Assembly: GCA_946479905.1 (NCBI GenBank)
Contig: CAMLIA010000050.1
Span: 1-22,504 of the forward strand
Origin: an uncultured Frankiales bacterium
GTDB lineage: Bacteria; Actinomycetota; Actinomycetes; Mycobacteriales; SCTD01
Direction: 5' to 3'
DNA length: 22,504 nucleotides
A model generated the notes under the pieces. The model searched no databases, was not told the DNA's origin, and saw only the letters and a list, made by a program, of their open reading frames with translations. Position numbers and translations under genes: made by a program. Shown piece after piece: positions 14,957 through 21,492 of the stretch. Position 1 is the first letter of the stretch; each line of letters starts with the position of its first letter.

Positions 14957-15556
14957 GTGGAGGTGGTCGTCCTGGACTACGGGTCCGGGAACCTCCGCAG
15001 TGCCGAGCGCGCCCTGCAGCGCGCGGGTGCCGACGTGACGGTGACGTCGGACCTGGCGCTCGCGGCGGCGGCTGACGGCCTCGTGGTGCCGGGGGTCGGC
15101 GCCTTCGCGGCGTGCATCGAGGGGCTCAACGCGATCCGCGGCGGGCCGGTGGTGCGCGACCGGCTGCGCGACGAGCGGCCGGTGCTCGGCATCTGCGTGG
15201 GCATGCAGATCCTGTTCGAGCGCGGCGTCGAGCACGGGGTGGAGTCGACCGGTCTCGGCGTGCTGCCCGGTGCGGTGACGCGGCTGAAGGCCGACATCGT
15301 GCCGCACATGGGCTGGAACACGGTGACGGTGCCGGCGGGGTCGAGGCTGTTCGCCGGGGTCGAGGACGAGCGGTTCTACTTCGTGCACTCCTACGCCGCG
15401 CGCGACGTGCCGGACGCGCTCGTGACGACCGCGGAGCACGGCGAGGTGTTCGCGGCCGCCGTCGAGCGCGGGGTGCTGTCCGCGACGCAGTTCCACCCGG
15501 AGAAGTCCGGAGACGCGGGCGCCCACCTGCTCGAGAACTGGGTCCGGTCGCTGTGA
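14957..15556 (+). CDS. hisH: Imidazole glycerol phosphate synthase, glutamine amidotransferase subunit
   Basis: A 199-residue class I glutaminase that supplies ammonia to HisF to form imidazole glycerol phosphate and AICAR. It has YGSGNLRS (8-15), GVGAF (46-50), the nucleophile Cys80 in LGICVGMQ, MGWN, and the His180/Glu182 pair in TQFHPEKSG. The GTG start lies 2 nt after the hisB stop, with no clear RBS, so coupling is likely. The stop TGA (15554-15556) is overlapped by GTG 15553, the first of a series of GTGA junctions leading to the next gene. hisF is not in the window. Confidence 0.97.
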   Translation: MEVVVLDYGSGNLRSAERALQRAGADVTVTSDLALAAAADGLVVPGVGAFAACIEGLNAIRGGPVVRDRLRDERPVLGICVGMQILFERGVEHGVESTGLGVLPGAVTRLKADIVPHMGWNTVTVPAGSRLFAGVEDERFYFVHSYAARDVPDALVTTAEHGEVFAAAVERGVLSATQFHPEKSGDAGAHLLENWVRSL

Positions 15557-15599
15557 GGCCAGCACTGTGACACGAGCACTGTGACAGCGGCACCGTGAG
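15551..15599 (+). repeat. 14-bp tandem repeat forming a chain of GTGA stop/start junctions
   Basis: GTGA recurs at exactly 14-bp intervals (15553, 15567, 15581, 15595). The two central units, AGCACTGTGACACG (15561-15574) and AGCACTGTGACAGC (15575-15588), are nearly identical and the outer ones degenerate. Each GTG opens a 5-codon frame whose TGA overlaps the next GTG: 15553-15570 (M-R-P-A-L), 15567-15584 (M-T-R-A-L) and 15581-15598 (M-T-A-A-P). The first GTG overlaps the hisH stop, and the last GTGA holds the start of the small membrane protein. Confidence 0.85.
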
Positions 15600-15894
15600 C
15601 CGGGAGCGTGCCCGCGCCCGCGAGGCGCGGATCGCCGCGCGCCGGGCCGAGGTCGAGGCGGCTGCCCGGCAGCGCGAGCTGGCCGCCCGCCGGTCCGCCC
15701 GGCGAGAGCGGCTGCGGGTCCCCGTGCCGGCACCGTCGCGCGCCGTGCTGCGCACCGCCATCGTCGTCGGCGGGGTCGAGCTCATCGCCTGGCTGCTCGA
15801 CGTCTCGCTCCGGGTCCGGCTCGGGCTCGCCGTCGTCACGCTTGCCATCCTGTTCGTCTACGTCGTGTCCGCCAGAAGGAGCCCTACCCGATGA
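15595..15894 (+). CDS. Small membrane protein with basic coiled-coil-like N-terminus
   Basis: A 99-residue protein of unknown function. Residues 1-40 are an Arg/Ala/Glu-rich charged helix ([20 protein letters not shown]...). Two hydrophobic segments follow at about 52-68 ([16 protein letters not shown]) and 74-92 ([18 protein letters not shown]). The topology suggests a small two-helix inner-membrane protein with a cytoplasmic basic tail. It sits between hisH and priA on the same strand. Its GTG is the last of four GTGA junctions, and its TGA overlaps the priA ATG (ATGA, 15891-15894). A placement-based link to histidine synthesis is inference only. Confidence 0.75.
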   Translation: MSRERARAREARIAARRAEVEAAARQRELAARRSARRERLRVPVPAPSRAVLRTAIVVGGVELIAWLLDVSLRVRLGLAVVTLAILFVYVVSARRSPTR

Positions 15895-16607
15895 CCCTCG
15901 AGCTGCTGCCCGCCGTCGATGTGGCGGACGGCCAAGCCGTGCGCCTCGTGCAGGGGGAGGCGGGGTCGGAGACGCACTACGGCTCGCCGCTGGACGCCGC
16001 GCTGCAGTGGCAGAGCGACGGCGCCGAGTGGGTGCACCTCGTCGACCTGGACGCGGCGTTCGGTCGCGGCTCCAACCGGGAGCTGCTCGCCGAGGTCGTC
16101 GGGCGGCTCGACGTGAAGGTCGAGATGTCGGGCGGCATCCGGGACGACGCGTCCCTGGAGGCCGCGCTGGCGACCGGCTGCGCCCGGGTGAACCTGGGTA
16201 CGGCGGCGCTCGAGTCGCCGGACTGGGTGCGGTCGGCGATCGCCCGGTTCGGGGACAAGATCGCGGTCGGCCTCGACGTACGAGGGACCACGCTGTCCGC
16301 GCGGGGCTGGACGCAGGACGGCGGGGAGCTGTTCGAGGTCCTGGCGCGGCTCGACGCCGACGGCTGCGCCCGCTACGTCGTGACCGACGTCCGGCGCGAC
16401 GGCACGCTCACCGGGCCCAACCTGTCGCTGCTCGAGTCGGTCACCGCGGCGACGACGAAGCCGGTCGTGGCGTCCGGGGGAGTGTCGTCGCTGGCGGACC
16501 TGGTCGCCATCGCGGGTGTCCCCGGCGTCGAGGGCGCCATCGTCGGAAAGGCCTTGTACGCAGGGGCTTTCACGCTGCCCGAGGCGCTGGCCGCTGTCCG
16601 TGGGTGA
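15891..16607 (+). CDS. priA: Phosphoribosyl isomerase PriA (bifunctional HisA/TrpF)
   Basis: A 238-residue (beta-alpha)8-barrel isomerase acting on ProFAR in histidine synthesis and, in actinobacteria, also on PRA in tryptophan synthesis. The catalytic acids are D10 (LPAVDVADG) and D170 ([13 protein letters not shown]). R138 and W140 in [10 protein letters not shown] correspond, by family comparison, to the Arg/Trp pair that lets PriA accept the tryptophan substrate. Phosphate-binding loops are visible at SGGIRD and ASGGVSS. The ATG overlaps the stop of the preceding small membrane gene. The next gene starts 8 nt inside its 3' end. Dual activity is inferred from these residues, and whether trpF exists elsewhere cannot be seen. 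Confidence 0.95.
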   Translation: MTLELLPAVDVADGQAVRLVQGEAGSETHYGSPLDAALQWQSDGAEWVHLVDLDAAFGRGSNRELLAEVVGRLDVKVEMSGGIRDDASLEAALATGCARVNLGTAALESPDWVRSAIARFGDKIAVGLDVRGTTLSARGWTQDGGELFEVLARLDADGCARYVVTDVRRDGTLTGPNLSLLESVTAATTKPVVASGGVSSLADLVAIAGVPGVEGAIVGKALYAGAFTLPEALAAVRG

Positions 16608-17181
16608 CCTCGTCGACGGCGAGGACTGGGCCGGTCGCTCGCTGGACGGGACGTACGACGAGGTCACGTTCCTCGAGGCCGACCTGTCCGAGGTCGTGAC
16701 GTCCGGGGCGGTCTTCGACACCTGCACCTTCAAGGGCGTGCGACTCAACGGGTCGGCGCACCGGGCCAGCGCCTTCGTCAACTGCACGTTCCTGCGGTCG
16801 TCGTTCTTCGACGCCTCGTTCGGCGGCTGCAAGCTGGTCGGGTCGACCTTCGAGAAGTGCACGTTCGACCTGCTCAAGGTCGAGGGCGGCGACTGGTCGT
16901 TCGTGTCGCTGGCGGCTGCCGACCTGCGCAGCGCGCGCTTCGAGGACGTGCGGATGCGGGAGGCGGACCTCTCGCACGTGAAGGCGGCAGGGGCCACGCT
17001 CACCGGCCTGGACCTGTCCGCCGCCCTGCTGCTGGGCGCCGACCTCACCGGTGCGGACCTGCGGCGCTCGGACCTGTCCGCCCTGGACCCCACGGAGTCG
17101 AAGGTGGCGGACGCGATCGTGACCTACGACCAGGCGGTCGGCGTCGCGCGCGGGTTCGGGTTCGATGTCAGGGCCGACTGA
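16600..17181 (+). CDS. Pentapeptide-repeat protein, Qnr/MfpA-like
   Basis: A 193-residue protein built largely of A(D/N)LXX-type repeats: [39 protein letters not shown] and STFEKCTF, then a regular block [20 protein letters not shown] and [15 protein letters not shown]. The C-terminal helix region ([24 protein letters not shown]) resembles the end of Qnr/MfpA proteins. Those right-handed beta-helices mimic DNA and bind gyrase, giving fluoroquinolone protection. Family length (~180-220) fits. Gyrase binding is inference and many pentapeptide proteins have other roles. GTG 16600 is the first in-frame start that keeps the N-terminus compact. It overlaps the priA 3' end by 8 nt, so it is probably co-expressed with the histidine genes. 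Its 3' end overlaps the opposing hydrolase gene by 14 nt. Confidence 0.87.
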   Translation: MGDLVDGEDWAGRSLDGTYDEVTFLEADLSEVVTSGAVFDTCTFKGVRLNGSAHRASAFVNCTFLRSSFFDASFGGCKLVGSTFEKCTFDLLKVEGGDWSFVSLAAADLRSARFEDVRMREADLSHVKAAGATLTGLDLSAALLLGADLTGADLRRSDLSALDPTESKVADAIVTYDQAVGVARGFGFDVRAD

Positions 17182-17725
17182 AGGTCACGGCCTCCGTCGG
17201 GCGCGTCTCCGCGGTGCGGCCCGGCGCGCGGTGGTTGTCCCAGTAGAGGTTGGTGTGCGCGATCACGACCTCGGGCGGCGGGGCACCCCAGGCGCTCTGG
17301 TCGTTGGTGGTGTGGGCGTCCCCGACGAGCGTGGTGTCGTAGCCGCGGGTGACGGCGCCGTGCAGGGTCGAGCGGATGCACGCGTCGGTCTCGGCTCCGG
17401 CCACGACCAGCCAGCCGATCCCGCGTGCCGCGAGCACCTCCTCGAGGTCGGTGTCCTCGAAGGCGTCGCCGTAGGTCTTGTGCACGACCGGCTCGGAGTC
17501 GTCCTGACCGAGCTCGCTGACGTACTGCCACCCCGCGCTGTCCCTCGGCAGGCCCTCGTCGTGGTGCTGCACCCACACGACCGGCGCCCCCGCTGCTCGC
17601 GCCCGGTCGACCAGGGTCGCGATGTTCGCGATCACGGCGTCGCGCTGGTGCGCCGCCGCGACCACCTCCTGCTGGACGTCGACGACGAGCAGGGCGGTGT
17701 GCGGGCGGTCCGCGAGGGTGGTCAT
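17168..17725 (-). CDS. Isochorismatase-fold cysteine hydrolase
   Basis: A 185-residue cytoplasmic hydrolase of the isochorismatase/nicotinamidase family. The catalytic triad is visible as D16 (ALLVVDVQQ), K83 (VHKTYGDAFEDT) and C116 (VAGAETDACIRST), with the GAETDAC cis-peptide region. The metal-ligand set of nicotinamidases (DxHxxH) is absent, so nicotinamidase function is less likely. The substrate is unknown. ATG 17725 is supported by AGGAGG (17736-17731 on the minus strand) 5 nt upstream, one of few clear Shine-Dalgarno sites here. TACGGT (17757-17752) could be its -10 box, giving a leader of about 20 nt. It is divergent from the VOC gene. Confidence 0.92.
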   Translation of the reverse strand: MTTLADRPHTALLVVDVQQEVVAAAHQRDAVIANIATLVDRARAAGAPVVWVQHHDEGLPRDSAGWQYVSELGQDDSEPVVHKTYGDAFEDTDLEEVLAARGIGWLVVAGAETDACIRSTLHGAVTRGYDTTLVGDAHTTNDQSAWGAPPPEVVIAHTNLYWDNHRAPGRTAETRPTEAVTFSRP

Positions 17726-17799
17726 CGGGCCCTCCTGGCTGGTGGTGGCCCACCGTAACCCGCTCGCGCCGGCGTCGGACGCGCTCCTAGGGTGGCCTC
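17726..17799. promoter_or_regulatory. Divergent promoter region: leadered (minus) and leaderless (plus)
   Basis: On the minus strand TACGGT (17757-17752) and AGGAGG (17736-17731) precede the hydrolase ATG 17725. On the plus strand TAGGGT (17788-17793) lies 6 nt before the VOC ATG 17800 with no SD. The two genes thus use different modes of translation initiation. Confidence 0.5.
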
Positions 17800-18234
17800 A
17801 TGGCGGCGGTGCGGCAGGTCCAGGTCACGTTCGACTGCGCGGAGCCGGAGCGGGTCGCCCGGTTCTGGTGCGAGGTGCTCGGCTACGTCGTGCCCCCGCC
17901 TCCGGAGGGGTTCGACTCGTGGGCGGCCTTCGACCGGTCGCTGCCGCCGGAGCACCAGGGCCACGCCTTCGCCTGTGTGGACCCGAACGGCGTGGGGCCG
18001 CGGCTGTTCTTCCAGCGCGTTCCGGAGGGCAAAGCGGTCAAGAACCGGGTGCACCTCGACGTGCGGGCCGGCACCGGTCTCGTCGGCGACGAGCGGCTCG
18101 CGACGCTCGAGGCCGAGCGCGACCGGCTGATGGCGCTCGGCGCCACCTGCGTCGAGGTGCTGCGCGCCGACGGCTTCAACGAGTCGTGCATCGTCATGCA
18201 GGACGTCGAGGGCAACGAGTTCTGCCTCGACTGA
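17800..18234 (+). CDS. VOC (glyoxalase-like) family protein
   Basis: A 144-residue vicinal-oxygen-chelate fold protein of the Glyoxalase_6-like type. It has the first beta-alpha-beta-beta-beta module (VQVTFDCAEPERVARFWCEVLGY), the strand RLFFQRVPEGK, a metal-ligand-type His in NRVHLDV (H85) and a terminal Glu in DVEGNEFCLD (E140). Members include resistance proteins, dioxygenases and isomerases. Nothing here identifies the reaction. ATG 17800 is supported by a TANNNT box 6 nt upstream. Confidence 0.88.
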   Translation: MAAVRQVQVTFDCAEPERVARFWCEVLGYVVPPPPEGFDSWAAFDRSLPPEHQGHAFACVDPNGVGPRLFFQRVPEGKAVKNRVHLDVRAGTGLVGDERLATLEAERDRLMALGATCVEVLRADGFNESCIVMQDVEGNEFCLD

Positions 18235-18241
18235 GGGACCG

Positions 18242-18277
18242 GCGAGAACCGTCACCGACGCGGCTACGGTAGCTCGC
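18242..18277. terminator. Hairpin between convergent genes (candidate bidirectional terminator)
   Basis: GCGAG-A-ACCGT (18242-18252) pairs with ACGGT-AG-CTCGC (18266-18277): ten base pairs with a small internal bulge and a 13-nt loop that can itself form CCG/CGG. It lies between the VOC stop (18234) and the cytochrome b gene stop (18264), overlapping the latter's last codons. There is no U-tract. Confidence 0.45.
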
Positions 18278-18863
18278 TCACCCAGCTGGGGTGGTGCTGC
18301 TGCGCGTAGCCGGCGTCCATCGAGCCGGTACGCAGTGCGGCGCGGGCCTCGGGGTGGCGGTAGGCCAGGTAGGCGTGCCCGCCGAGCAGGGCCAGCAGCG
18401 CGAGCGTGACCGTGTCGTGCACCAGGGTCGCGCCCTGCCGCAGACTGTCGCTGAGACCCAGCTGCGTCGGCAGCAGCAGCATGATCCCGGTGCCGAGCAG
18501 CAGCACCCCGGCGGCCGCGAAGGCGGCCGCGGCGAGCTTCTGCCCGGCGTTGAACTTCCCCGTCGCCACGGGCCCGGGCGTGCGGCGCAGCCACTGCCGG
18601 TCCGCGGGAGTGAAGCGGTTCAGGACGGCCAGGTCGGCGCGGAAGGCCGGTGACAGCAGCGCCGCCAGCGTCGGCAGCGGCAGCAGCAGCCCGGCCACGA
18701 CGTGCGCGCCCTCGACCAGCGGGCGGCGCCCGACGAGCAGCGACAGCGACGGCAGGTAGAGCGTCATGCCGGTGACGGCCAGCACCCCGCACAGCGCCGC
18801 GGTGGCCCGGTGCGTCATCCGCTCGGCCGGGGTGAACCGGGCCAGCCGGTCAGGTGGGGGCAT
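18264..18863 (-). CDS. Cytochrome b561-like membrane subunit
   Basis: A 199-residue four-helix membrane protein resembling the b-type cytochrome subunits of formate dehydrogenases/hydrogenases (DUF4405 or cyt b561 type). Hydrophobic segments lie at about residues 17-42, 52-72, 110-131 and 147-168. Candidate heme His residues are H18 (RMTHRATAAL), H54 (EGAHVVAGLL), H149 (LVHDTVTL) and H163 (GGHAYLAY). It probably passes electrons between the quinone pool and the molybdopterin oxidoreductase encoded just upstream. ATG 18863 lies 14 nt inside the 3' end of that gene, so the pair is translationally coupled. Confidence 0.88.
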   Translation of the reverse strand: MPPPDRLARFTPAERMTHRATAALCGVLAVTGMTLYLPSLSLLVGRRPLVEGAHVVAGLLLPLPTLAALLSPAFRADLAVLNRFTPADRQWLRRTPGPVATGKFNAGQKLAAAAFAAAGVLLLGTGIMLLLPTQLGLSDSLRQGATLVHDTVTLALLALLGGHAYLAYRHPEARAALRTGSMDAGYAQQHHPSWVSELP

Positions 18864-19554
18864 CGTCGCGCCCGTTCGAGCGGCCCACCCAGCCGTCCTG
18901 GGCGTAGCCGAAGCCCTCCCAGTACCCGGGCACCAGCCGCGGCACCAGCCGGACCTCGCTGAGCCACTTGCACGACTTGTAGCCGTACATCGGGGCGACC
19001 ACGAGGCGCACCGGACCGCCGTGCGCGCGCGAGATCGGGTCGCTGCCGAGGGTGTCCGCGACGAGGACGTCCGGCCGCCTCGCCTGGGTGAGCGTCAGCG
19101 ACTCGGTGTAGGTCCCGTCGAACGACACGAACTGCACGGCGGTGGCCTCGGGCAGCGGCTGCGCCTGCTCGAGCAGCGAGGCGAGCGTGACGCCGCTCCA
19201 CGACACGTCGGGGACCCGCCACCCCGTCACGCACTGGAAGTCGCGGACCAGGGTCGTACGCGGTCTCGACGTGAGGTCGGCCAGCTCGAGGGTCAGCGGC
19301 CGGCGCACCAGCCCGGTCACGCGCAGCCGGTAGCCCGGCCCCGCACTCGGGTAGCCACCCGTCACGGTGTAGTAGCGCCAGCCGCCGCCGGGGATCAGGG
19401 CGCTCAGCCCGGTCGGGTCGTGGGCCGCCGCGGAGCGCTGCACCCCGCTCAGCGCGCGTGACAGCGGCCCGCCGGCAGCGACCGCGCCGGCCCCGAGGCC
19501 GACGAGGCCCAGGAAGACCCGCCGTCCGACCGGACTTCCCTCGGCGCTCGTCAT
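18850..19554 (-). CDS. Tat-exported molybdopterin-dependent oxidoreductase (sulfite-oxidase/MsrP fold)
   Basis: A 234-residue extracytoplasmic enzyme with a twin-arginine signal (VGRRVFLGLVGLGAGAVAAGG, RR at 11-12). The oxidoreductase molybdopterin-binding domain follows: LRVTGLVRRPLTLEL, the Mo-ligand Cys108 in RDFQCVTGWRVPDVSWSGV, ARAHGGPVRLV-like RAHGGPVRLVV, and YGYKSCKWLSEV. MsrP reduces protein methionine sulfoxide and sulfite oxidases oxidise sulfite. The reaction here cannot be decided. The coupled cytochrome b is compatible with a YedYZ/MsrPQ-like membrane electron route, although the partner is not clearly MsrQ. ATG 19554 starts the Tat signal, with GGTGAGG about 5 nt upstream. TACGGT (19569-19564) may be the -10 box. 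Confidence 0.92.
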   Translation of the reverse strand: MTSAEGSPVGRRVFLGLVGLGAGAVAAGGPLSRALSGVQRSAAAHDPTGLSALIPGGGWRYYTVTGGYPSAGPGYRLRVTGLVRRPLTLELADLTSRPRTTLVRDFQCVTGWRVPDVSWSGVTLASLLEQAQPLPEATAVQFVSFDGTYTESLTLTQARRPDVLVADTLGSDPISRAHGGPVRLVVAPMYGYKSCKWLSEVRLVPRLVPGYWEGFGYAQDGWVGRSNGRDDAPT

Positions 19555-19645
19555 GATGACCTCACCGTAGATCTCCGACCGGCGCCGCGGTCTTACGCGC
19601 GGCTGACGGCTGAGTCCGCACGGGGCCGTGTGCCACAGTCGCGGG
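19555..19645. promoter_or_regulatory. Divergent intergenic region between oxidoreductase and methyltransferase operons
   Basis: 91 bp. On the minus strand TACGGT (19569-19564) and GGTGAGG precede ATG 19554. On the plus strand only a weak CACAGT (19634-19639) lies 6 nt before GTG 19646. No operator palindrome was seen. Confidence 0.35.
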
Positions 19646-20341
19646 GTGCAGCCGGTCCGCCCACGCAACGACCTGGAGCAGTACGCCGACCTGGCGCGGG
19701 AGTGGTGGGCACCGCGCGGGGCCTTCGCGATGCTGCACTGGATCGCCGAGGCGCGGATGCGGCACGTGCCACCCGGCCCGGGACGGCTGCTCGACGTCGC
19801 CTGCGGCGGCGGGCTGATGGCGCCGCACGTCGCCGCCGCGGGCTACACCCACGTGGGCCTCGACCTCGGGGTCGACGGTCTCCGGCAGGCCCGCGAGCAC
19901 GGGGTGGCCGCGGTGCGGGCCGACGCCCGCCGGCTGCCCTTCGCCGAGGGAAGCTTCGACGTCGTCGTCGCCGGTGAGGTGCTCGAGCACGTCCGCGAAC
20001 CGGCCGAGGTGGTCGCCGAGGCGTGCCGCGTGCTGCGCAGGGGAGGAACCCTGGTCATGGACACCATCGCGAACACCTGGTGGGGGAGGTTCTCGTCGGT
20101 GACCGTCGCGGAGCGGATCCCGGCCGGCCCACCGCCGCGGCTGCACGACCCGGACCTGTTCATCGACCGGGACGCGCTCGTCGCGGCCGCGGCCGCGCAC
20201 GGCGTCGCCCTGCGCCTGATCGGGCTGCGACCGGCCGCTCTGGACTACCTGCGCTGGCTGGCCAGGCGGCGTGCTGACGTGCGGATGCTCCCGACCCGGT
20301 CCACCGCCGGGCTCTTCCAGGCCGTGGGGACCAAGGCATGA
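19646..20341 (+). CDS. UbiG-like SAM-dependent methyltransferase
   Basis: A 231-residue class I methyltransferase. Motif I is LLDVACGGG (48-56), the adenosine-binding acidic residue lies in VGLDLG (D73), then LPFAEGSFDVVVAGEVLEHV and the post-motif CRVLRRGGTLVMDT. The N-terminal segment EWWAPRGAFAMLHWIAEAR resembles UbiG, the ubiquinone O-methyltransferase. Actinobacteria make menaquinone, so ubiquinone synthesis is not expected. O-methylation of a phenolic or quinone polyketide fits the downstream type III PKS. GTG 19646 is preferred over an in-frame GTG at 19628 because UbiG-like sequence starts soon after it. The stop overlaps the next ATG (ATGA, 20338-20341). Confidence 0.85.
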   Translation: MQPVRPRNDLEQYADLAREWWAPRGAFAMLHWIAEARMRHVPPGPGRLLDVACGGGLMAPHVAAAGYTHVGLDLGVDGLRQAREHGVAAVRADARRLPFAEGSFDVVVAGEVLEHVREPAEVVAEACRVLRRGGTLVMDTIANTWWGRFSSVTVAERIPAGPPPRLHDPDLFIDRDALVAAAAAHGVALRLIGLRPAALDYLRWLARRRADVRMLPTRSTAGLFQAVGTKA

Positions 20342-21492
20342 CGGCGCTCACGATGCTCGACGAGGCCCGCCGGCTCGGACCCGTGCTCGCCTCGCGGGCG
20401 GACAAGCACGACGTCGACGGCAGCTTCCCCGTGGACGACTTCGCCGACCTGCGCGACAGCGGGCTGCTCGGCCTCATGGTGCCGACCCGGCTCGGGGGAG
20501 CCGGTGCGACCTTCGCCGACTACGTCGAGGTGGCCCTCGAGCTCGCCGCGGGCAGTGGCTCGACCGCCCTGGTCTACAACATGCACGCCTCCGTCACGGG
20601 AGCCCTCGCGCTGACCGACGACGACGTGGCCCGCGCGCTGGGCGTACCCGAGACGTTCTTCGCCGCGCGTGACGAGGTGCTGCGGGGTGCGGCGGCGGGC
20701 CTGCACTACGCGGTGGCGATGAGCGAGCGGGGGGCCGGCGCCCGGTTGTCGGCGACGCAGACCGAGTACGAGCCGGTCGCCGGCGGCTGGCGCATCCGCG
20801 GCACGAAGACCTTCTGCAGCGGGGCCGGGCACGCCGACGCCTACCTCGTCGCGGCCCGCCGGGGGGACGCGGTCAGCCAGTTCCTCGTGCCCGCCGGCGA
20901 CGGCGTGCGGGTGCTCCCCACCTGGGACTCGCTGGGCATGCGCGCGACCTGCAGCCACGACCTCGAGCTCGACGCCGTCGTGCCGGAGACGGCGCTGCTG
21001 GGACAGGTCGAGGGCCTCGCGCTGCTGCTCGCCCAGGTGATGCCGCAGTGGCTGGTGGCGTCCTACGCCGCGGTCTACGTCGGCGTCGCCCAGGCGGCGG
21101 TCGACGCTGCCGTGGCGCACGTCGAGGAGCGCGGACTGGGCCGGCTGCCCCTGGTGCGCAGCCGGCTCGGGCGAGCGGAGGCGCAGGTGGCGGCGACGCG
21201 CGAGGTCGTCCGGACCATGGCCCGGGCGGTCACCGAGGCGCCCGGCGAGCCCGAGACCAACCGCTGGGTCTGGCGGGCGAAGCTGCTCGCCGGGGACACC
21301 GCCATGGAGGTGGCCGCGTCGCTGCTCGAGGCGTGCGGGTCGTCGGCCATGCGCAAGGGGTCGCGGCTGGAACGCGTCTACCGGGACGCGCGGTGCGGGG
21401 CGCTGCAGCCGGCGACCAGTGACGTCTGCGCCGACTGGCTGGGCTGCGCCGCCCTCGGCGTCGACCCCGACGAGGGGCAGGGCCGGTGGTGA
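20338..21492 (+). CDS. Acyl-CoA-dehydrogenase-like flavoprotein without the usual catalytic Glu
   Basis: A 384-residue protein with the ACAD fold: an N-terminal helical part (LRDSGLLGLMVPTRLGGAGA, 39-57), a beta domain (YAVAMSERGAGARLSAT, 124-140; WRIRGTKTFCSGAGHADAYLV) and a C-terminal helical part ending LLEACGSSAMRKGSRLERVYRDAR. In classical ACADs the YRDA motif leads into (Y)EGT, which holds the base Glu. Here YRDAR (348-352) leads into LQPATSD (356-362), with no Glu. The alternative isovaleryl-CoA-dehydrogenase Glu position also lacks one by my alignment. It is therefore more likely a flavin-dependent oxidase or monooxygenase (DszC/HpaH-like subgroup), or an ACAD with a displaced base. 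It is coupled to the methyltransferase (ATGA) and to the type III PKS (GTGA, 21489-21492), so it probably tailors the same product. Confidence 0.85.
   Translation: MTALTMLDEARRLGPVLASRADKHDVDGSFPVDDFADLRDSGLLGLMVPTRLGGAGATFADYVEVALELAAGSGSTALVYNMHASVTGALALTDDDVARALGVPETFFAARDEVLRGAAAGLHYAVAMSERGAGARLSATQTEYEPVAGGWRIRGTKTFCSGAGHADAYLVAARRGDAVSQFLVPAGDGVRVLPTWDSLGMRATCSHDLELDAVVPETALLGQVEGLALLLAQVMPQWLVASYAAVYVGVAQAAVDAAVAHVEERGLGRLPLVRSRLGRAEAQVAATREVVRTMARAVTEAPGEPETNRWVWRAKLLAGDTAMEVAASLLEACGSSAMRKGSRLERVYRDARCGALQPATSDVCADWLGCAALGVDPDEGQGRW

Noticed and set aside
19628..19645. GTG 19628 as start of the methyltransferase.
   Set aside because: It would add six residues (V-C-H-S-R-G) with no support. 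GTG 19646 gives the usual distance to the EWW motif, although neither start has a strong RBS or promoter.
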